Source of the DNA: Plasmopara viticola | Lineage: Eukaryota > Oomycota > Peronosporomycetes > Peronosporales > Peronosporaceae | Assembly: GCA_001695595.3 (NCBI GenBank) | Contig: MBPM02000002.1 | Span: forward strand, 806,001 to 870,000 | Direction of reading: 5' to 3' | Length of the DNA stretch: 64,000 nucleotides | Shown here: one piece after another, positions 46,301-55,738 of the stretch | Position numbering within the stretch: position 1 is the stretch's first letter | Layout: each line of letters opens with the position of its first letter | Program-made: the position numbers and the translations under genes | The notes under the pieces: model-generated | Databases searched by the model: none | Seen by the model: the letters and a program-made list of their open reading frames with translations, nothing else | Told to the model about the DNA's origin: nothing

Positions 46301-46431
46301 CGATAAATAGAGGCAGGCGCACTCGAGTCGTAAGTCTTCTCTTCATGCTGGCGCTGGTGAACATGCACAAGCCGCAACAGACTTTCCACGTCGTTCTTTT
46401 CGGCCTCTTCAACGCCAGAGCGCGTCGTCAT
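37318..46431 (-). CDS. ATR: ATR-type phosphatidylinositol 3-kinase-related checkpoint kinase
   Basis: A single 3037-residue frame with no intron, somewhat longer than human ATR (2644). The N-terminal two thirds are helical-repeat (HEAT-like) sequence, followed by a FAT region and the PIKK kinase domain. The catalytic loop GLGDRHGENILID starts near residue 2844, the metal-binding HVDFDCLF near 2864, and the ATR-typical EIVPFRLTPN and FRRVCEVTM follow. The protein ends in a FATC tail (GQVDKLIYEATSHENLARMY, GWMPFL). The FATC and kinase wording fits ATR rather than ATM or TOR. ATR, recruited to RPA-coated single-stranded DNA by ATRIP, phosphorylates checkpoint targets in the nucleus. The ATG at 46431 is the first in frame and lies 75 bp from the divergent mL43 start. 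Confidence 0.95.
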   Translation of the reverse strand: MTTRSGVEEAEKNDVESLLRLVHVHQRQHEEKTYDSSAPASIYRCKTMLTKLRKLLPKLMRPVATLSTDKAVPVLQDLCQLLSLLLGNSVCPHSMSIFMECSTGSPTPEASNFPSYPTMATMLFYMVSFYTSEKLKQAQRDVCNVTLQMLQFLQRNDVYAFLHFFRDTIQLLEDCVLLEESLKKGELSDILSSGVSIACYLDTATHMYQDADGPLGAESNTTLCGCLAITDVSQLNERRKQLKRMLPSIHVSSREMIVGLRKSVTLLVDRVIRLNDAMVEGDQSFERLCQLVGVLMSNEKEHKENGDEAILDCAASNQDASTLKLLHTMLHVSVSAERRFVRLSTLFFKCWSLRGAPLQTMKTFATIFELISKSLSCLSELATDALWFPLKSWVCANMYLVHEATCERTFGVNIIWMAVFSILGAYIRQSGTESPAKLFVNLLEYVDLKIVNPAMMSSVIGSIHYLLSSDESFMTRVVYYISLELVSDGPATETSSQVASISRKRKQSVMGAGRKTLSTGTISENNLEVDIKLSRWIFELLFVDSDSGNNQANIRRFCVGLRVLLPLCRYLTACVRLRSFAIIPALLQRINVVVNTCAPSFTALTGEYLDLWIVLLRYLDDNELEKNCNLLTKVVESLETHDYSTRSGKMNKITAVPECWECMDIIRLYQQHAKCHDVSLSEMQDKLMYDYVRNADAILDAVFHKCVSLRGPFLVFFVWSRRVMLNIVDEDSWRNALPWKIAYRTILLDTSLDATVCSYLAMTPLLAFFVVAGSLTSSKKVVTCVIELFNSKIQRTSSSIISSALTQACGAVLCAASYGQAFAEGVTYSSNKNISDRIRSCQCQEVTFREMAIPLALFGPLVCSDIDTATDPMQLIKIKTLSCIFEHCEVDYKRDLTAMQFVEYLLTCFEHRSERVRQAVLKLLVNQPGLLDAMIDPVKDGLVGLMERLEGYMTAAEDGNDSNEIAAMMVTAGSVGSECHLDHGDRGDNCTWILLRLVSLWNRFTTANRVQYAVMAYTQICRIMMRHQMSWKQLCINFPEKLYFSLVDELLKTRTLGLFLRTFMGEKVDARVFLKASASYVLPKYVVQQNERMLHSFAHVFSGNREDSVLIDEGANEDLPVNITNLLLNHLDYVLKDLLIHQVQAVSNENRLAEWEFLLKFLPENSTVRDVITHSPLRLMNLLAWELGGPQSRMAKRAIREVANCLVEESQEIETIEQVANLRHGQGCMPRHFFLALMTDLGNRISGKQSSDNRIRAIKSIACLFELYSGIRSDEDSSQNNGAVDAFVPKVMATLKVGLTEQELQEHALQAWGTFLRMLSTKALEANLSSIVVSLLPCLGHGTMAFLSKDASLTDGRCWSVESLEHYKSERFKQVGLHVNRDKAQVKRMEAAVDILRYLFIEKGDELKASFPKIPLLPSIPELDEIYVVLYEEDGDPSCRPIRDYLMNLSAYVNHLDVAVREMALAQLLRCLVVRGAELEALMQNEGDIYIDKSVACVVQSILRLSRTESCEPIKLLCARCLGALGAIDGARMPLSMFYTSGPQWGTVVAKEKQYQKIEHSTKDLACILIETWLVRELRAAPDNTDSVAFAIQELLKFLAELTADPQHSGQSLASSKPLGISHKNGQNLSAVMPEWIKRRFERKDVLQFVEPYWSTNYIVLGSRSSHRDGSGSHSQLLASADGNINTAEEDTIFYEKYGTSYEIWILNWCRRLIHLSQPPERKIFWACKTALPTCPHISRFLLPYLIQNVLRSGRSEVGKELKREVIAVLNDQEKGVYMNDIIMAPSEFEHTNNSFASAGGLNKNGAGEFVRRHNQCSQTIFSTIDELNDWIWTNEKKQLALSSSAASRQTVAFGRSEAASEVDDDHEKEYLEEFLKEIPSQSLSNAAFQIKAYARAIQYFEVHLRQEEFKQTEKRVFNAEMAGPIRLSLVSRNATYLQQLYKSVDEPDLLVGLASLRRLYDAFKHEDAGEQKDYQDEGLNLTNLMHQIVDFEQLAQWEDALACYEQAIQKVQFALSSRSSPLSTAFYSQLQPPAQTLVADYARKDPDQIKPELYAGMIGCLIQLGRLETALQHINGIVAQEPQFMATMYPFALECSWRLSRWELLTDLLSAEKQNPLLYSSKSSLNDAASSRVKGYDISQLMLVRVLHSLHGGRQEEFQHYLKAARIEVMGPLAAASTESYQRAYPFLHDLHFLHEAEQGFIALQRAKECDNLCRRSIVWRTQTPWNVRYDAMATQLKYRDPILALRRVILLEIGLRSEVSDNWLIYAKLARKEGFYRTATSAVMHAQSMNNQHALTEKAKLLVSQDRMYEALQILEPVDIDASMLDFNVEDHHLCAKNLLLATNWMQESGQRQGKKVIERYQAVIKFDPTWEKGYFFMAKYYEYLLSVSHPDALNGSMSSDEAADLLVDSVFHAHLINLMKNYVLALAHGTKFVFQSLPRLLTLWFDYGEVLYGSSSRRAATKAMRRIEIGLSQSTNEQHVLDDITGIVSEAVNSLPAYEWLVCFPQVTSRICHPNPVVVDGVKKIMIKVILAYPTQAMWSVLGLSRSLNLQRRNRAREITASAQQLFVSNGLTEIADSFSEGIKMAEELISLAAHDPGNNKRKIHIRLSRIRTRILLPIQAALTTILPTSGLAPRDEHHVAFSSSAQIYIKAFSDKADVMMTKEKPKRIEILGTDGQLYSFLCKREKSGDLRKDARMMEFNSMINKLLQKNREGRKRKLRLRTYAVVCLNEESGLMEWVRHTKAMRQLIGQIHKTERGYIQPVRLTHEIKEQYLYMQKRFANDPPAMARYYRNEVLSMSVFTPRFHQWFYNNFADPTAWFEARLSFSRSTAVWSIVGHIIGLGDRHGENILIDCTNGECVHVDFDCLFDKGLKLTKPEIVPFRLTPNIIDAFGIMGYEGVFRRVCEVTMGLLRENKATLRSVLESFIHDPLVEWGRRGKATQSSTNAGKTAAELSSERSKQETRLVLRTIDDRLRGIYNLGDAVRPLVSASHRNLLPENETLPLSVQGQVDKLIYEATSHENLARMYIGWMPFL

Positions 46432-46506
46432 TAGTGCGGAATGCGTGCTGCAATATCGTACTTAAGTGCGTATATAGAAAACGTTAGACAAACATACCCG
46501 CATTCA
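46432..46506. promoter_or_regulatory. 75-bp head-to-head promoter interval between ATR and mL43
   Basis: The two start codons face away from each other with only 75 bp between. The interval contains GTGCGTATATAG, a TATA-like stretch, but both 5' untranslated regions must also fit, so transcription probably starts inside or very near it. An in-frame upstream ATG for mL43 lies at 46441. Confidence 0.6.
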
Positions 46507-47042
46507 ATGGCAACAAAGGGTGTGTGGCAGCTCAAGCAGGTGACGATTCGCTACTGCCAGCACAGTGGCAGTAGTCGCTACGTTCGACAACTTCTAAGCG
46601 ATGAACGCTTTTTAAAATTCGTCGATGAGAATCCACAAGTGCAGTTTGAGACGGAGCTTAAAGGCGCGCGTCATCCCATTCTCGTTGGAGACTACGGTAC
46701 GGAGTTTTAATGATGAAGTGTGAAGTGATTATCGAATGCTATTTTGGCGTGCTTTTGCAGTGACAAATCAGCGTAAGGTGTCGGACATTAAAAATCAAGA
46801 CATTCCCTTCATCATGAAACAGGTACATACAGACTGTTGACCACAGCAATGCTTGTTCTACCTGTTACCTAATTGTGCTAACAAACATTCTTGTGACAAT
46901 GCAGCTCGAGCGCCTTCGCAATTCTAGTGGCCGTAAAATGACGCGCATAAAGAAACCGGTCATCTCGCAGCGCATTTCCATTCAAGGGATTTGGCAGCCG
47001 GACCTCGATTTTCCTGAGTTTAAGATTAGCCATCGCACTTAG
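46507..47042 (+). CDS. Mitochondrial large-subunit ribosomal protein mL43 (L51/S25/CI-B8 fold)
   Basis: Three exons, 46507-46696, 46761-46822 and 46905-47042, give 129 residues with phases that close; the introns (64 and 82 bp) begin GTACGG and GTACAT. The protein opens MATKGVWQLKQVTIRYC and HSGSSRYVRQLL, the signature of mL43, a thioredoxin-like-fold protein of the mitochondrial large ribosomal subunit, and continues HPILVGDYG, the splice, then VTNQRKVSDIKN. I chose 46507 because family members start MAT(K/R)GVWQL; an upstream in-frame ATG at 46441 would add 22 residues. It shares a promoter interval with ATR and converges with eIF1. Confidence 0.93.
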
Positions 47043-47320
47043 ACGTCTCGTAAAACCTTAAAAGACTCAAAGTATCTTTTTGTGTGATACGATTGTCTTA
47101 AAGTTGGTTGACTAGCTACTATTGTTGCAATAGCACAACACAAGCTTCGTGAAACATGAAACATCAAATATATTCCTTCGACAGCCGCTAAAAGTCAGGA
47201 TAGAGCGATCTACTACGTCCTTTTATCGTCTAATTCTTGAATTACATGTCCACACACGTCCTTATGACACTGTAGACCGCAGCAGCTCAAAAGCAGAAGC
47301 ATCTGGCTTCTACAACTAGC

Positions 47321-47753
47321 TTAAAAACCGTGCAGCACCACCTGGGCATCCGTGCAGATCTCTTGATCGAGCAAAAACTCGCGAATGTTAGTCCGCTGGT
47401 CACCCGACAACTGAATGATTTCACCTAGTTCGTCGTCCTTAACAATGGCACCGTTACAGCTAAAGTTTTTCTTAAAAGCCTTAAGAATACGCTTCACGTC
47501 GAGATCGTCGGCTAAGCCTTGCACCGTTGTTAAGCACTTGCGACCGTTACGCTGCTGCACGCGCACATGCACCTTACCGCCACCGATGCTCGAGTCGTCC
47601 TTGGCATCGGCAAATGCGTCTGCGGAGAAAGAGACAAGGTTGAAAAACTATCAGCACATTGCTTTGCATCTACCGGACAAAACACTATCCAATGCCCATT
47701 AATTGTACTTAAACGGACGCACCAAAGGTCTGGAAGTTCTGAATGTCGGCCAT
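47321..47753 (-). CDS. Translation initiation factor eIF1 (SUI1)
   Basis: Two exons, 47753-47723 and 47619-47321, with a 103-bp intron (donor GTGCGT, acceptor TTTCTCCGCAG), give 109 residues. The start reads MADIQNFQTFDAFADA and the core has HVRVQQRNGRKCLTTVQGL, KKNFSCNGAIV and GEIIQLSGDQR, the classic SUI1 pattern. eIF1 binds the 40S subunit near the P-site and enforces correct start-codon choice. The length matches the family. The first exon codes only 10 full codons, so a genome scan without splicing would miss the N-terminus. The gene diverges from the EML gene, 138 bp away. Confidence 0.97.
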
Positions 47754-47891
47754 GCTTGCAAGAAATAATATGGGTGGTGTCCAATTTCTTTGTGGCCTTA
47801 AAAGCTGATGTGATTGGTCGAAATAAAGTCGTATCCTTTGAGAAAATCATACATTGAAGTCGACACGAAAGGGTGCGATCATCAGTCGATC
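47754..47891. promoter_or_regulatory. 138-bp head-to-head promoter interval between eIF1 and the EML protein
   Basis: The eIF1 ATG (minus) and the first ATG of the EML frame (plus, 47892) are separated by 138 bp. Part of the interval is open in the EML frame but contains no ATG. It holds an inverted-CCAAT (GATTGG, 47812) on the plus strand, a plausible shared element. Confidence 0.5.
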
Positions 47892-50800
47892 ATGGGCAAT
47901 GCACTGCTGCTCGCAGCAATGAAGGACCATGGCGTCGTGATTCTGGCTGATGCGATAACACCGTTCGATAATTTACAGTTGTGTGAGATAGAAGCATTTT
48001 GGCGCGCTTTTTATGACTCGGCGACGAGTTTCGCATTGTCCAAGAATCAGTTGCGGTCCATCTGCTGCCGTGCGGACACCTTGGGTGTCTCTTGCCTACA
48101 CGTTTCTAATGCGCGCATTGGAGAGTATGTTGACTCTGTATTCAATCTCTTGACTGATTCTAATACACAGAATCAATGGCAGCAAGCGCAATCAGGGGGT
48201 CGAGGGCCACACAGTCACCAATATCAAGGTCCAAGCGACAATTTGGCAGCGATTGACGCGCTTGAATTCTTCTCAGCTATTGCACTGATAGCCGCCATTT
48301 CTCTTGATGAAAAAATTGACTTGCTTTTCGACTCGTGGGATATGTCGGAGGATGGAGTGCTGGACTTGGATGAGTTTACGATCTCATTAAAGTCAACGCT
48401 ATCTGGATTGGCGAAGATCCTTCAGCCTACATCTAAAAGTAATGTGACAAGCACTGATGCAGCAGTGGATGAAGAGGAGGTTGTCATGCTTGCAGATTCG
48501 ATCTTTCAAGAAATTGCTGATTGTAGGACTTCTTTATCTGAAGGAGAACAGGGATCGAGTACCATTACTTGTGAGCAATTTCGAGATTTTTGTCTGAAGG
48601 ATAAGCGAGCGAAAGAACTGCTTAAGCTTTTTGACGGGGCAGGCTCAAGCTTTAAGGGGCAAGTATTTGGTCTTGAAGAGGAAGAGGCACTTAAGACCAA
48701 GCTAGAAAAGCACTTTGAGGTCACAGAGCCCCCAAATTCGAACACGACAGCAGATGCTGATGTTGGTGACATGTTCTTGGCCGTTAAACCGTGGATGGGA
48801 GCGATCGTAGCTCCGACTAAGCTGCCGCCACTTTCAAAAGGAGCCCCGTTAGTTTCAATAAAGCTGAATTGGATATTTGGCTACAATGCTCAAGACTCTA
48901 AGAACAATGTACGCTATATTACAACTACAGCTGCGGCGAAAGCTGGCCACTTTGATGAAATTCTGTATCCAGCTGCCGCAACCTGCGTTATCTTGAACAC
49001 AAAGTCAATGAAGCAGCGTCATCATCTTTTTCACACCGACGATGTGCTGAGCCTGTGTCTACATCCACATCATCCTTTAGCAGCAAGTGGCGAAATCGGC
49101 AGGCAACCTAAAATCATTGTGTGGGACCTGAACACGATGGAGGTCCAGTGTATCATTAAAGGATATCATAAGCGTGGTGTGTTGCAGTTAGCGTTCCTTA
49201 GCCCTGAGTTATTAATATCAATTGGGGGCGATGACGACCACAGTCTGGCAGTCTATGAGTCTAGCAACAACTGGAAATCCGCAGCTCTCAAGGTCGCCGT
49301 AAAAGGTAATAAATCGGATCCGTTCCACATCACCACAAATCCTCGCGGGCCTAGCGAGTTTGTCATATGTGGTCAAAAATATGTTGAATTTTGGTTTCTT
49401 GAAGGCAAGGAGCTTTTATCAAAGAAAGGATTGTTAGGAACGAAAGGAATTCTTCAGCCGTTTCCTGTCGCTCAATACCTCGAAAAAGTGGATCGAACAG
49501 TGGCTGTTGGGACAAGTGACGGTTGTTTATATCTCTTTGTGAAGAGACAGCTGACGAATATTGTTAAGGCGCACGATGGGGCAATTACCGCATTGTTTTA
49601 CTCATCGGGGTTTCTACTTTCGGGTGGTCGGGATGGTCACATTATTCAATGGGACGATAAACTTAAACAAGTTGGCTCTGTGCTTCAAATTGAGGACTCA
49701 CTTGAGTCATCAGCGTTGCCTCAACGCAAGAGAATCCGAAGTTGCTGCTTTTCTCCGGATAGGCGGACAATTCTTGTCGGTACGCTGGCATCCGAGATTT
49801 ATGAATTGGACGCGAAAACAGGACAAAACGTTCATTCGGAAGCCCTCACTAAAGGTCACTTCCAGGGAGAACTTTGGGGATTAGATACTCACCCTACAAA
49901 ACAACAATTCTGTACGGTTGGAGATGACCAGACCCTTCGCATCTGGGACTTAATGGAAATGTACGAGCTGCAATCTATTGTGTTGCCGATGCCAGGACGT
50001 GCCTGCGCTTACTCTGGAGATGGCAAGTTAATTGCCGTTGGGCTCGGGAATGAAGACTTCGGCAAAACTATCATCAGATCTCGATCAGCAAATGCCAACA
50101 AACGGCAGCTGGGTGGGGGGTTTGCGGTGTTCAGTGGTAAGGATTTAAACTGTGTAAAAGAACCATGTTTTGACGCAAAACGGTGGGTAAGCGATGTCAA
50201 GTTCTCGCCCAACAATCGAATCCTGGCCGTAGCGAGCCATGACTCGAAGATCTACCTGTACAGCGTACTAAAAGGATTTTCTCGTACACATGTATTCAGC
50301 AAACACTCAAGTGCTGTAATGCACATGGACTTTTCACTGAATGGAGATTATCTGCAAAGCACGTCAGGTGGGTATGAACTACTGTTTATGGAAGTTAAAG
50401 CTGGAAAACACATACCAAATGCTACAATGTTTCGAGACGAGATTTGGCATACGATGACTAGTCTTTTGGGGTGGTCGGTTCAAGGGATTTGGGAACCAGA
50501 AAGCGATGGTACAGACATCAACGCAGTTGATCGTTCGAACGACGGCAAGCTGCTGGTTACAGGCGATGACTTTGGTAAAGTTAAAGTTTTTCACTTTCCC
50601 TGCGTCTCGCAAAAGGCTTCTTTTCTCGAGCTGCGCGGTCATTCATCCCATGTCACGAACGTCAGATGGTCTGCGGATGATAGCTACATCGTTTCAGTTG
50701 GTGGAAATGACCGGTGTACCTTTGTTTGGAAACACGACATCCAACCTGGTCAGACGAACAATGTTCTTGAATGTCGACCGATTACGACTTTAGAGGTCGG

Positions 50801-53800
50801 CGACAGTAACAAATTTTCTATCAAAAGAGTAGATGATGTCTTCGAGGAGGTGGCAATGGAAGACGATATCGGTGATGAATTTATGGCAGTACGACCGTGG
50901 CTAGGGGCGGTGGTGGCGCCTTCAAAAGCTGCACTAATGAAATTGGACAGCACTTCCCCAAATGCACGACTAGAGTTGGAGCGAGTGCATGGCTATCAAG
51001 CTCAAATGGCTTCCAATAATGCTCGGTACGATTCAACAGGCAAAATTGTTTATCACGCCGCTGCCCTTGGCATTATTTATGACAAAGGTACGCAGCGGCA
51101 AAGCTTTTTCAAAAGTCACGACGACGATATTGTAGCTCTGAGTGCCCATCCAAACGGCACAATGTTTGCGACTTCACAAGTCGGCAAGAAGCCCAAAATT
51201 TACATCTGGAATTCTTTAAGTGGAAACATGGTTGGACCGTGTCTTGAAGGTTTTCACCAGCGTTTTGTCAATGCAATTTGCTTTTCGAGTGACGGTATGA
51301 AACTTGGGAGTGTAGGTGGAGACGATGACCATTCAATTGCAATTTATAATTGGCAAAGTGGTCTGCTTATTTCGCACTCTCGAGGTGAGCGCAACAGCGT
51401 ACGTAGCATGTGCTACCATGCGGCTACCAAAGAATGGGTGACATGCGGTGAAAAGCATATTCGTTTCTGGACAGAGCAAGGAAAAATCCTTACTTCGAAA
51501 AAAGCACTGTTTGGAACAAAAAAGCACCAAAATGGCAATGTGTCGTTAATATTCGACTGTGTCGTATCGTTCGGACAACTTGTTGTCGCAGGTGGCTCCA
51601 CTGGTCATTTGATCGTTTTTCAAAACTCAAAAAGTGTTTCAAAGACTGTCCAGGCTCACGACAGTGCCGTGTTTGCACTATATGCAACAGAACGAGAATT
51701 GATTAGTGGTGGAAAGGATTCTAAGATCGCAATTTGGGATGCGCAGGTCAACAAAGTAGCCATGTTTGATCTCAAGATATACACACTGCAGGGGATTAAG
51801 CTTTTGAATTCTGAGATTCGAAGTATTTGTTCTCCAAGTCGAGTTTCTTCTCGTCTTTTCCTCATTGGCACGGTAGGTAGTGATCTGCTCGAATTTGACG
51901 CCGGTCAAGCTCAGCCAACTCTTTTACCAGTTACTCGTGGACACTGCAAAATGGAAGTCTGGGGACTTGCTTGTCACCCTACAAAAGCAGAATACTGTAC
52001 AGTTGGCGATGACCAAACGATTCGCGTGTGGTGTTTAGTCAAGAAGGTGCAGTTAAGAATTCAAAGGCTTGAGTGCGTAGCTCGAGCATGTGCACTTGCG
52101 GACTCAACTAACGTCGTTGCAATCGGGTACGGCGGGCGAAACGCAGTCACTGGTATGTCAAGAGCAGCTCAATCAAAAACAGGCGGCGTCGTTTTGCTTT
52201 CTTATAGTGACTTGACGAGAAAAGTGTTCGAAGATCGACCGTCTAAGCAAGCAATTAGTGAAATGAAGTTCTCACCAAATGGCCTGGTCTTTGCTGTTGG
52301 CTCGCACGACCACAAAATTTATATCTATCGCCTGGATTGCAGTGGCTCAAAGGTCGTAAAGACAGCCACTTTTGACAAGCATCAAAGCTATATCACGCAC
52401 TTTGACTTTTCGTCGGACAGTCACTTCTTGCAGAGTAATTGCGGTGCTTATGAGCTTCTCTTTTGTAACACGAGGACTGGCAAGCACATTACATCTGCAA
52501 GCAGCACGAGAGATACGCCATGGCATTCCTGGACGTGTGTGCTGGGATGGCCTGTACAAGGCATTTGGCCACCGTTTTGTGATGGCACCGATGTCAATGC
52601 TGTCGCCCGCAATTCTCGCGAGAATCTCTTGGTCACTTCGGATGACTTTGGGCTCGTCAAACTCTATCGCTATCCGTGTGTGGAAAAAAATGCGACCTCG
52701 GTTGATTATCGCGGCCATTCATCTCACGTGACCAATGTTCGGTGGTCTCATAATGATGACCATGTCGTCAGTATTGGTGGCAATGATCGAACTATTATGG
52801 AATGGCGAGTATTGAGCGAGAACGAATCGGATCCAGCAGCAACTGACCCCGAAAAACGATCAAGTCGAATGGAAATCGACAATGCAACCGATTCGTCAGC
52901 AGAATCGGAGGAAGAACTGTTTAATGACTCGGTAGGAGATGAATTTATGGCAGTTAAGCCCTGGATAGGAGCCATTGTTGCCCCAACAAACGCTGCCACG
53001 CCCAATGCTCGTGAACCGGAGTTGAATGTGGAGCTAGAATGGGTGTATGGCTATCAATCTGAGCTGTGTTCACAGAATTTGGTCTACAATGCGCAAGATG
53101 AGATCGTTTATCACACAGCAGCCGTGGGCATCATCTATGACTCTATGCATCATCTGCAAAGACAACACATTGGACACAACGACGACATCATGAGTTTTGC
53201 AATTTGTAATACTAAACGCAACTTAATTGCAACAGGAGAGCGAGGAAGGAAGCCAGCGGTGAGGATCTGGAATGCTCACACAGGCGAGTTACGCTGCGAA
53301 CTAAAGGGGTTCCATGCGCGCGGAATCTCGTCACTTGCTTTTAGTAGTGATTCGACCAGACTGGTTAGCGTCGGTGATGATGACGATCACTCGGTGGCTG
53401 TTTATAGTGACGTTAGCAATGGATCATGGACTTTAGCTAAGCTTCTGGCCACTGGTAAAGGCGCTAAAGCACTGAATTGCTTTGCTTCTTTCGGTTCAAA
53501 CGCTGATACGATCGTGACTGGAGGTGTTAAACACGTGTTATTTTGGTCGGTTCAAGGGAAGACTATCGTCTCGAAGCAAGGCATTGTTGGCAAGAAAGGG
53601 AATTTGCAAACCTTTCCGACGGGTTGTATCTTTGCCGGAGACTTTGTGACCGGGACAGTAGGCGGTGATCTGTACGTGTGGAAAGGTCATAATCTATTCA
53701 GAGTGGTGAAAGCTCACGAAGAAGATGTTCGAGTCGTGGCGAGTAACGCCTTTACCGATTCTTCTGGTGTAAAAGAATCTTCTGTCCTGCTTTCAGGCGG

Positions 53801-54984
53801 AAAGGATGGCCGTGTTGTGATGTGGAACTCTGCCTATCAGTCGCTTAAATGTTTTGACTTGGGTTCAATGCAATTCGTGACTTTCCGCAAAATTATCAAC
53901 AGTGTTTGTTTAAATTCGTCTGGTCGAAAACTGCTTATTGGGACATGTTCTAGTGATATCATCGAGATTGATGTCGCGAACGGAGGTGCTTTGAACGGCG
54001 GCCAGCCTCTATTCTCGGGCCACTTTGCAATGGAGCTATGGGGTCTAGCTGTGCATCCTTCCCAGCGACAATTTGTCACGACTGGCGACGACCGAACATT
54101 GCGGGTATGGGATATGGAGACAAAAAGATTAATTTTAAAACACTTACTTACAACAAAAGCCCGGGCGTGTGCTTACTCTCCTGATGCTGAGCTGATAGCA
54201 GTAGGATTTGGCGGTGACAATGGTATTCGACAGAGACGAAAGACTTCGTCAAAGCAGGGGCACACACAATCAAAGGAAGGAGGATTTGCTGTCTATCGAA
54301 CAACTGATCTTCACACTGAAAAGCCGGTATTTCAAGACAAACCTGCAAAGGAATGGATCAGTGATGTCAAATTTTCTCCAAACGGAGAGATTCTTGCACT
54401 TGGTTCTCATGATAATTCCATCCATTTCTACTCGGTTGGTACTAGAGCATCGGACTTTCAAAAGCGCACGCCATTTCACAAGCACAACAGCTATATTACA
54501 CACTTTGACTTTTCAAGAGACAGCAAGTATATCCAGTCAAATTGTGGCGCATATGAATATCTCTTTTGCGAGACCACTTCGAGTACTCAAGTAAGTCGGG
54601 TCTCATCCATGCGAGATGTAAAGTGGGCAACGTGGACGTGCACTTTAGGCTGGCCAGTGCAAGGTATTTGGCCCGATTACGCAGATGGGACTGACATCAA
54701 TAGTGTTTGTGCGTCTTCGTCCCGTACAATCCTCGCGGCTGGAGACGACTCGGGCAATGTCAAACTCTTTCGCTATCCATGTACTTTAAAAGGGGTACGT
54801 AATTTTCTGATGAGTTTGCTTGTCAATGGAAATTCATTTCTTTTTTTTTGTATCGTAGTCGAAATTTATTGCTTGTCGAGGTCATTCTTCCCATGTGGCA
54901 AATGTGCGTTTCAGCTTTGATGATAAATATCTCATTTCAGTTGGAGGAAACGATAGGTCAATTTTTCAGTGGAAATTGACGTAA
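47892..54984 (+). CDS. EF-hand and triple HELP/WD40 protein of the EML (EMAP-like) family
   Basis: Two exons: 47892-54794 and 54859-54984, joined over a 64-bp intron (GTACGT donor, CGTAG acceptor), giving 2342 residues. Without splicing the frame runs into intron sequence and ends wrongly at 54920; the spliced tail reads RGHSSHVANVRFS and GGNDRSIFQWKLT, completing the last WD repeat. The N-terminus MGNALLLA could be N-myristoylated. A canonical EF-hand loop, DMSEDGVLDLDE, lies at 150-161. Three EML modules of about 700 residues follow, each opened by a HELP-type motif (FLAVKPWMGAIVAPT near 292, FMAVRPWLGAVVAPS near 995, FMAVKPWIGAIVAPT near 1683) and then WD40 repeats with recurring GDDDHS. 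EML proteins bind microtubules; the triple layout resembles animal EML5/EML6. Confidence 0.92.
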
Positions 54985-55087
54985 CTTCACGATTGTTATA
55001 GATCATGTACAATACACGTTAAATCAGGCGTCAATCACTCACGCATGCACTTATGTTAGCGTCAAATTGATCTATTAATTAGATCAG

Positions 55088-55738
55088 CTATTCAATCTTT
55101 TTCACATTCTTGCTCGAGAAGATGCGCTTGACATAAGGTAACGTGGCCAACGTGATAGGAAAACGAATGATTTCGAGACACTCGTTGACAATTACCGCAA
55201 TAGCGATGTTGCCGTAAGTCGGGTCCAGTCGAGCTGGGTCGATGAGCTTGTCGAGGCCGATTCGCATGATGAAGTCAATGATGCTGGTGCCTGACACGAG
55301 GCCTGTGTCCAGTGCCACGTAAACAGTCACGCCCGAAGCCAAGTAGAGCGTCGTCCACCAGGCGAGAAAGGGCAGACCGTATTGCTGCAGCGTGCCTAAA
55401 AACTTGTTGGGCTTCTTGGCAGCTTCAGCCTTCAGTGACTCGATTTCCGTTTTCAGTGCCATGTTTTCTTCAATCAATTCTTCAATCTGTTGCTTCTTGC
55501 TCTTTGCGCTGTTGCAGTTTTGTAGCTGCTGGTCGTCGTCGCGACTCGGAACCGAGGCGAACGCCTGGGCTTGCAAACTCTTGGGAAACATGCTCTGTAC
55601 ACCGAAGCGGACGCGGTACAATACTTTAATCGGCGAGGGTGATGACGATGAGTGCACTAGGCGTTGAGTCAGCAGTGCTGAGCGACTGCATTGCGAAGCG
55701 TTGCAAATAAGCGAACGGATGGCGGCACTTGGCAACAT
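55088..55738 (-). CDS. Mitochondrial DUF1279 (FAM210-like) membrane protein
   Basis: A 216-residue intronless protein starting at ATG 55738. The first 60 or so residues are rich in Arg, Ser and Ala with few acids (MLPSAAIRSLICNASQCSRS), a likely mitochondrial presequence. A coiled coil follows (QQIEELIEENMALKTEIESL). The C-terminal half matches DUF1279: LQQYGLPFLAWWTTLYLASG as one hydrophobic helix, and NECLEIIRFPITLATLPYVK as the conserved end. FAM210-type proteins are inner mitochondrial membrane proteins; the precise role in oomycetes is unknown. It converges with the EML gene, leaving 103 bp. Confidence 0.9.
   Translation of the reverse strand: MLPSAAIRSLICNASQCSRSALLTQRLVHSSSSPSPIKVLYRVRFGVQSMFPKSLQAQAFASVPSRDDDQQLQNCNSAKSKKQQIEELIEENMALKTEIESLKAEAAKKPNKFLGTLQQYGLPFLAWWTTLYLASGVTVYVALDTGLVSGTSIIDFIMRIGLDKLIDPARLDPTYGNIAIAVIVNECLEIIRFPITLATLPYVKRIFSSKNVKKIE

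Noticed and set aside
37493..46306. Many plus-strand frames of 60-131 residues
   Set aside because: All lie antisense within the ATR gene, whose 3037-residue frame with kinase and FATC domains is clearly real.
46441..46506. Upstream in-frame ATG giving mL43 a 22-residue extension
   Set aside because: Family members start MAT(K/R)GVWQL, and an ATG at 46441 would leave only 9 bp to the ATR start codon. It cannot be fully excluded.
47814..47891. N-terminal extension of the EML protein from a non-ATG (TTG) start at 47814
   Set aside because: The first true ATG in the frame is 47892, and the upstream part lies in the promoter interval shared with eIF1.
48506..54594. Frames on both strands inside the EML gene
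   Set aside because: They are shadows of the long coding frame with no independent domain evidence.
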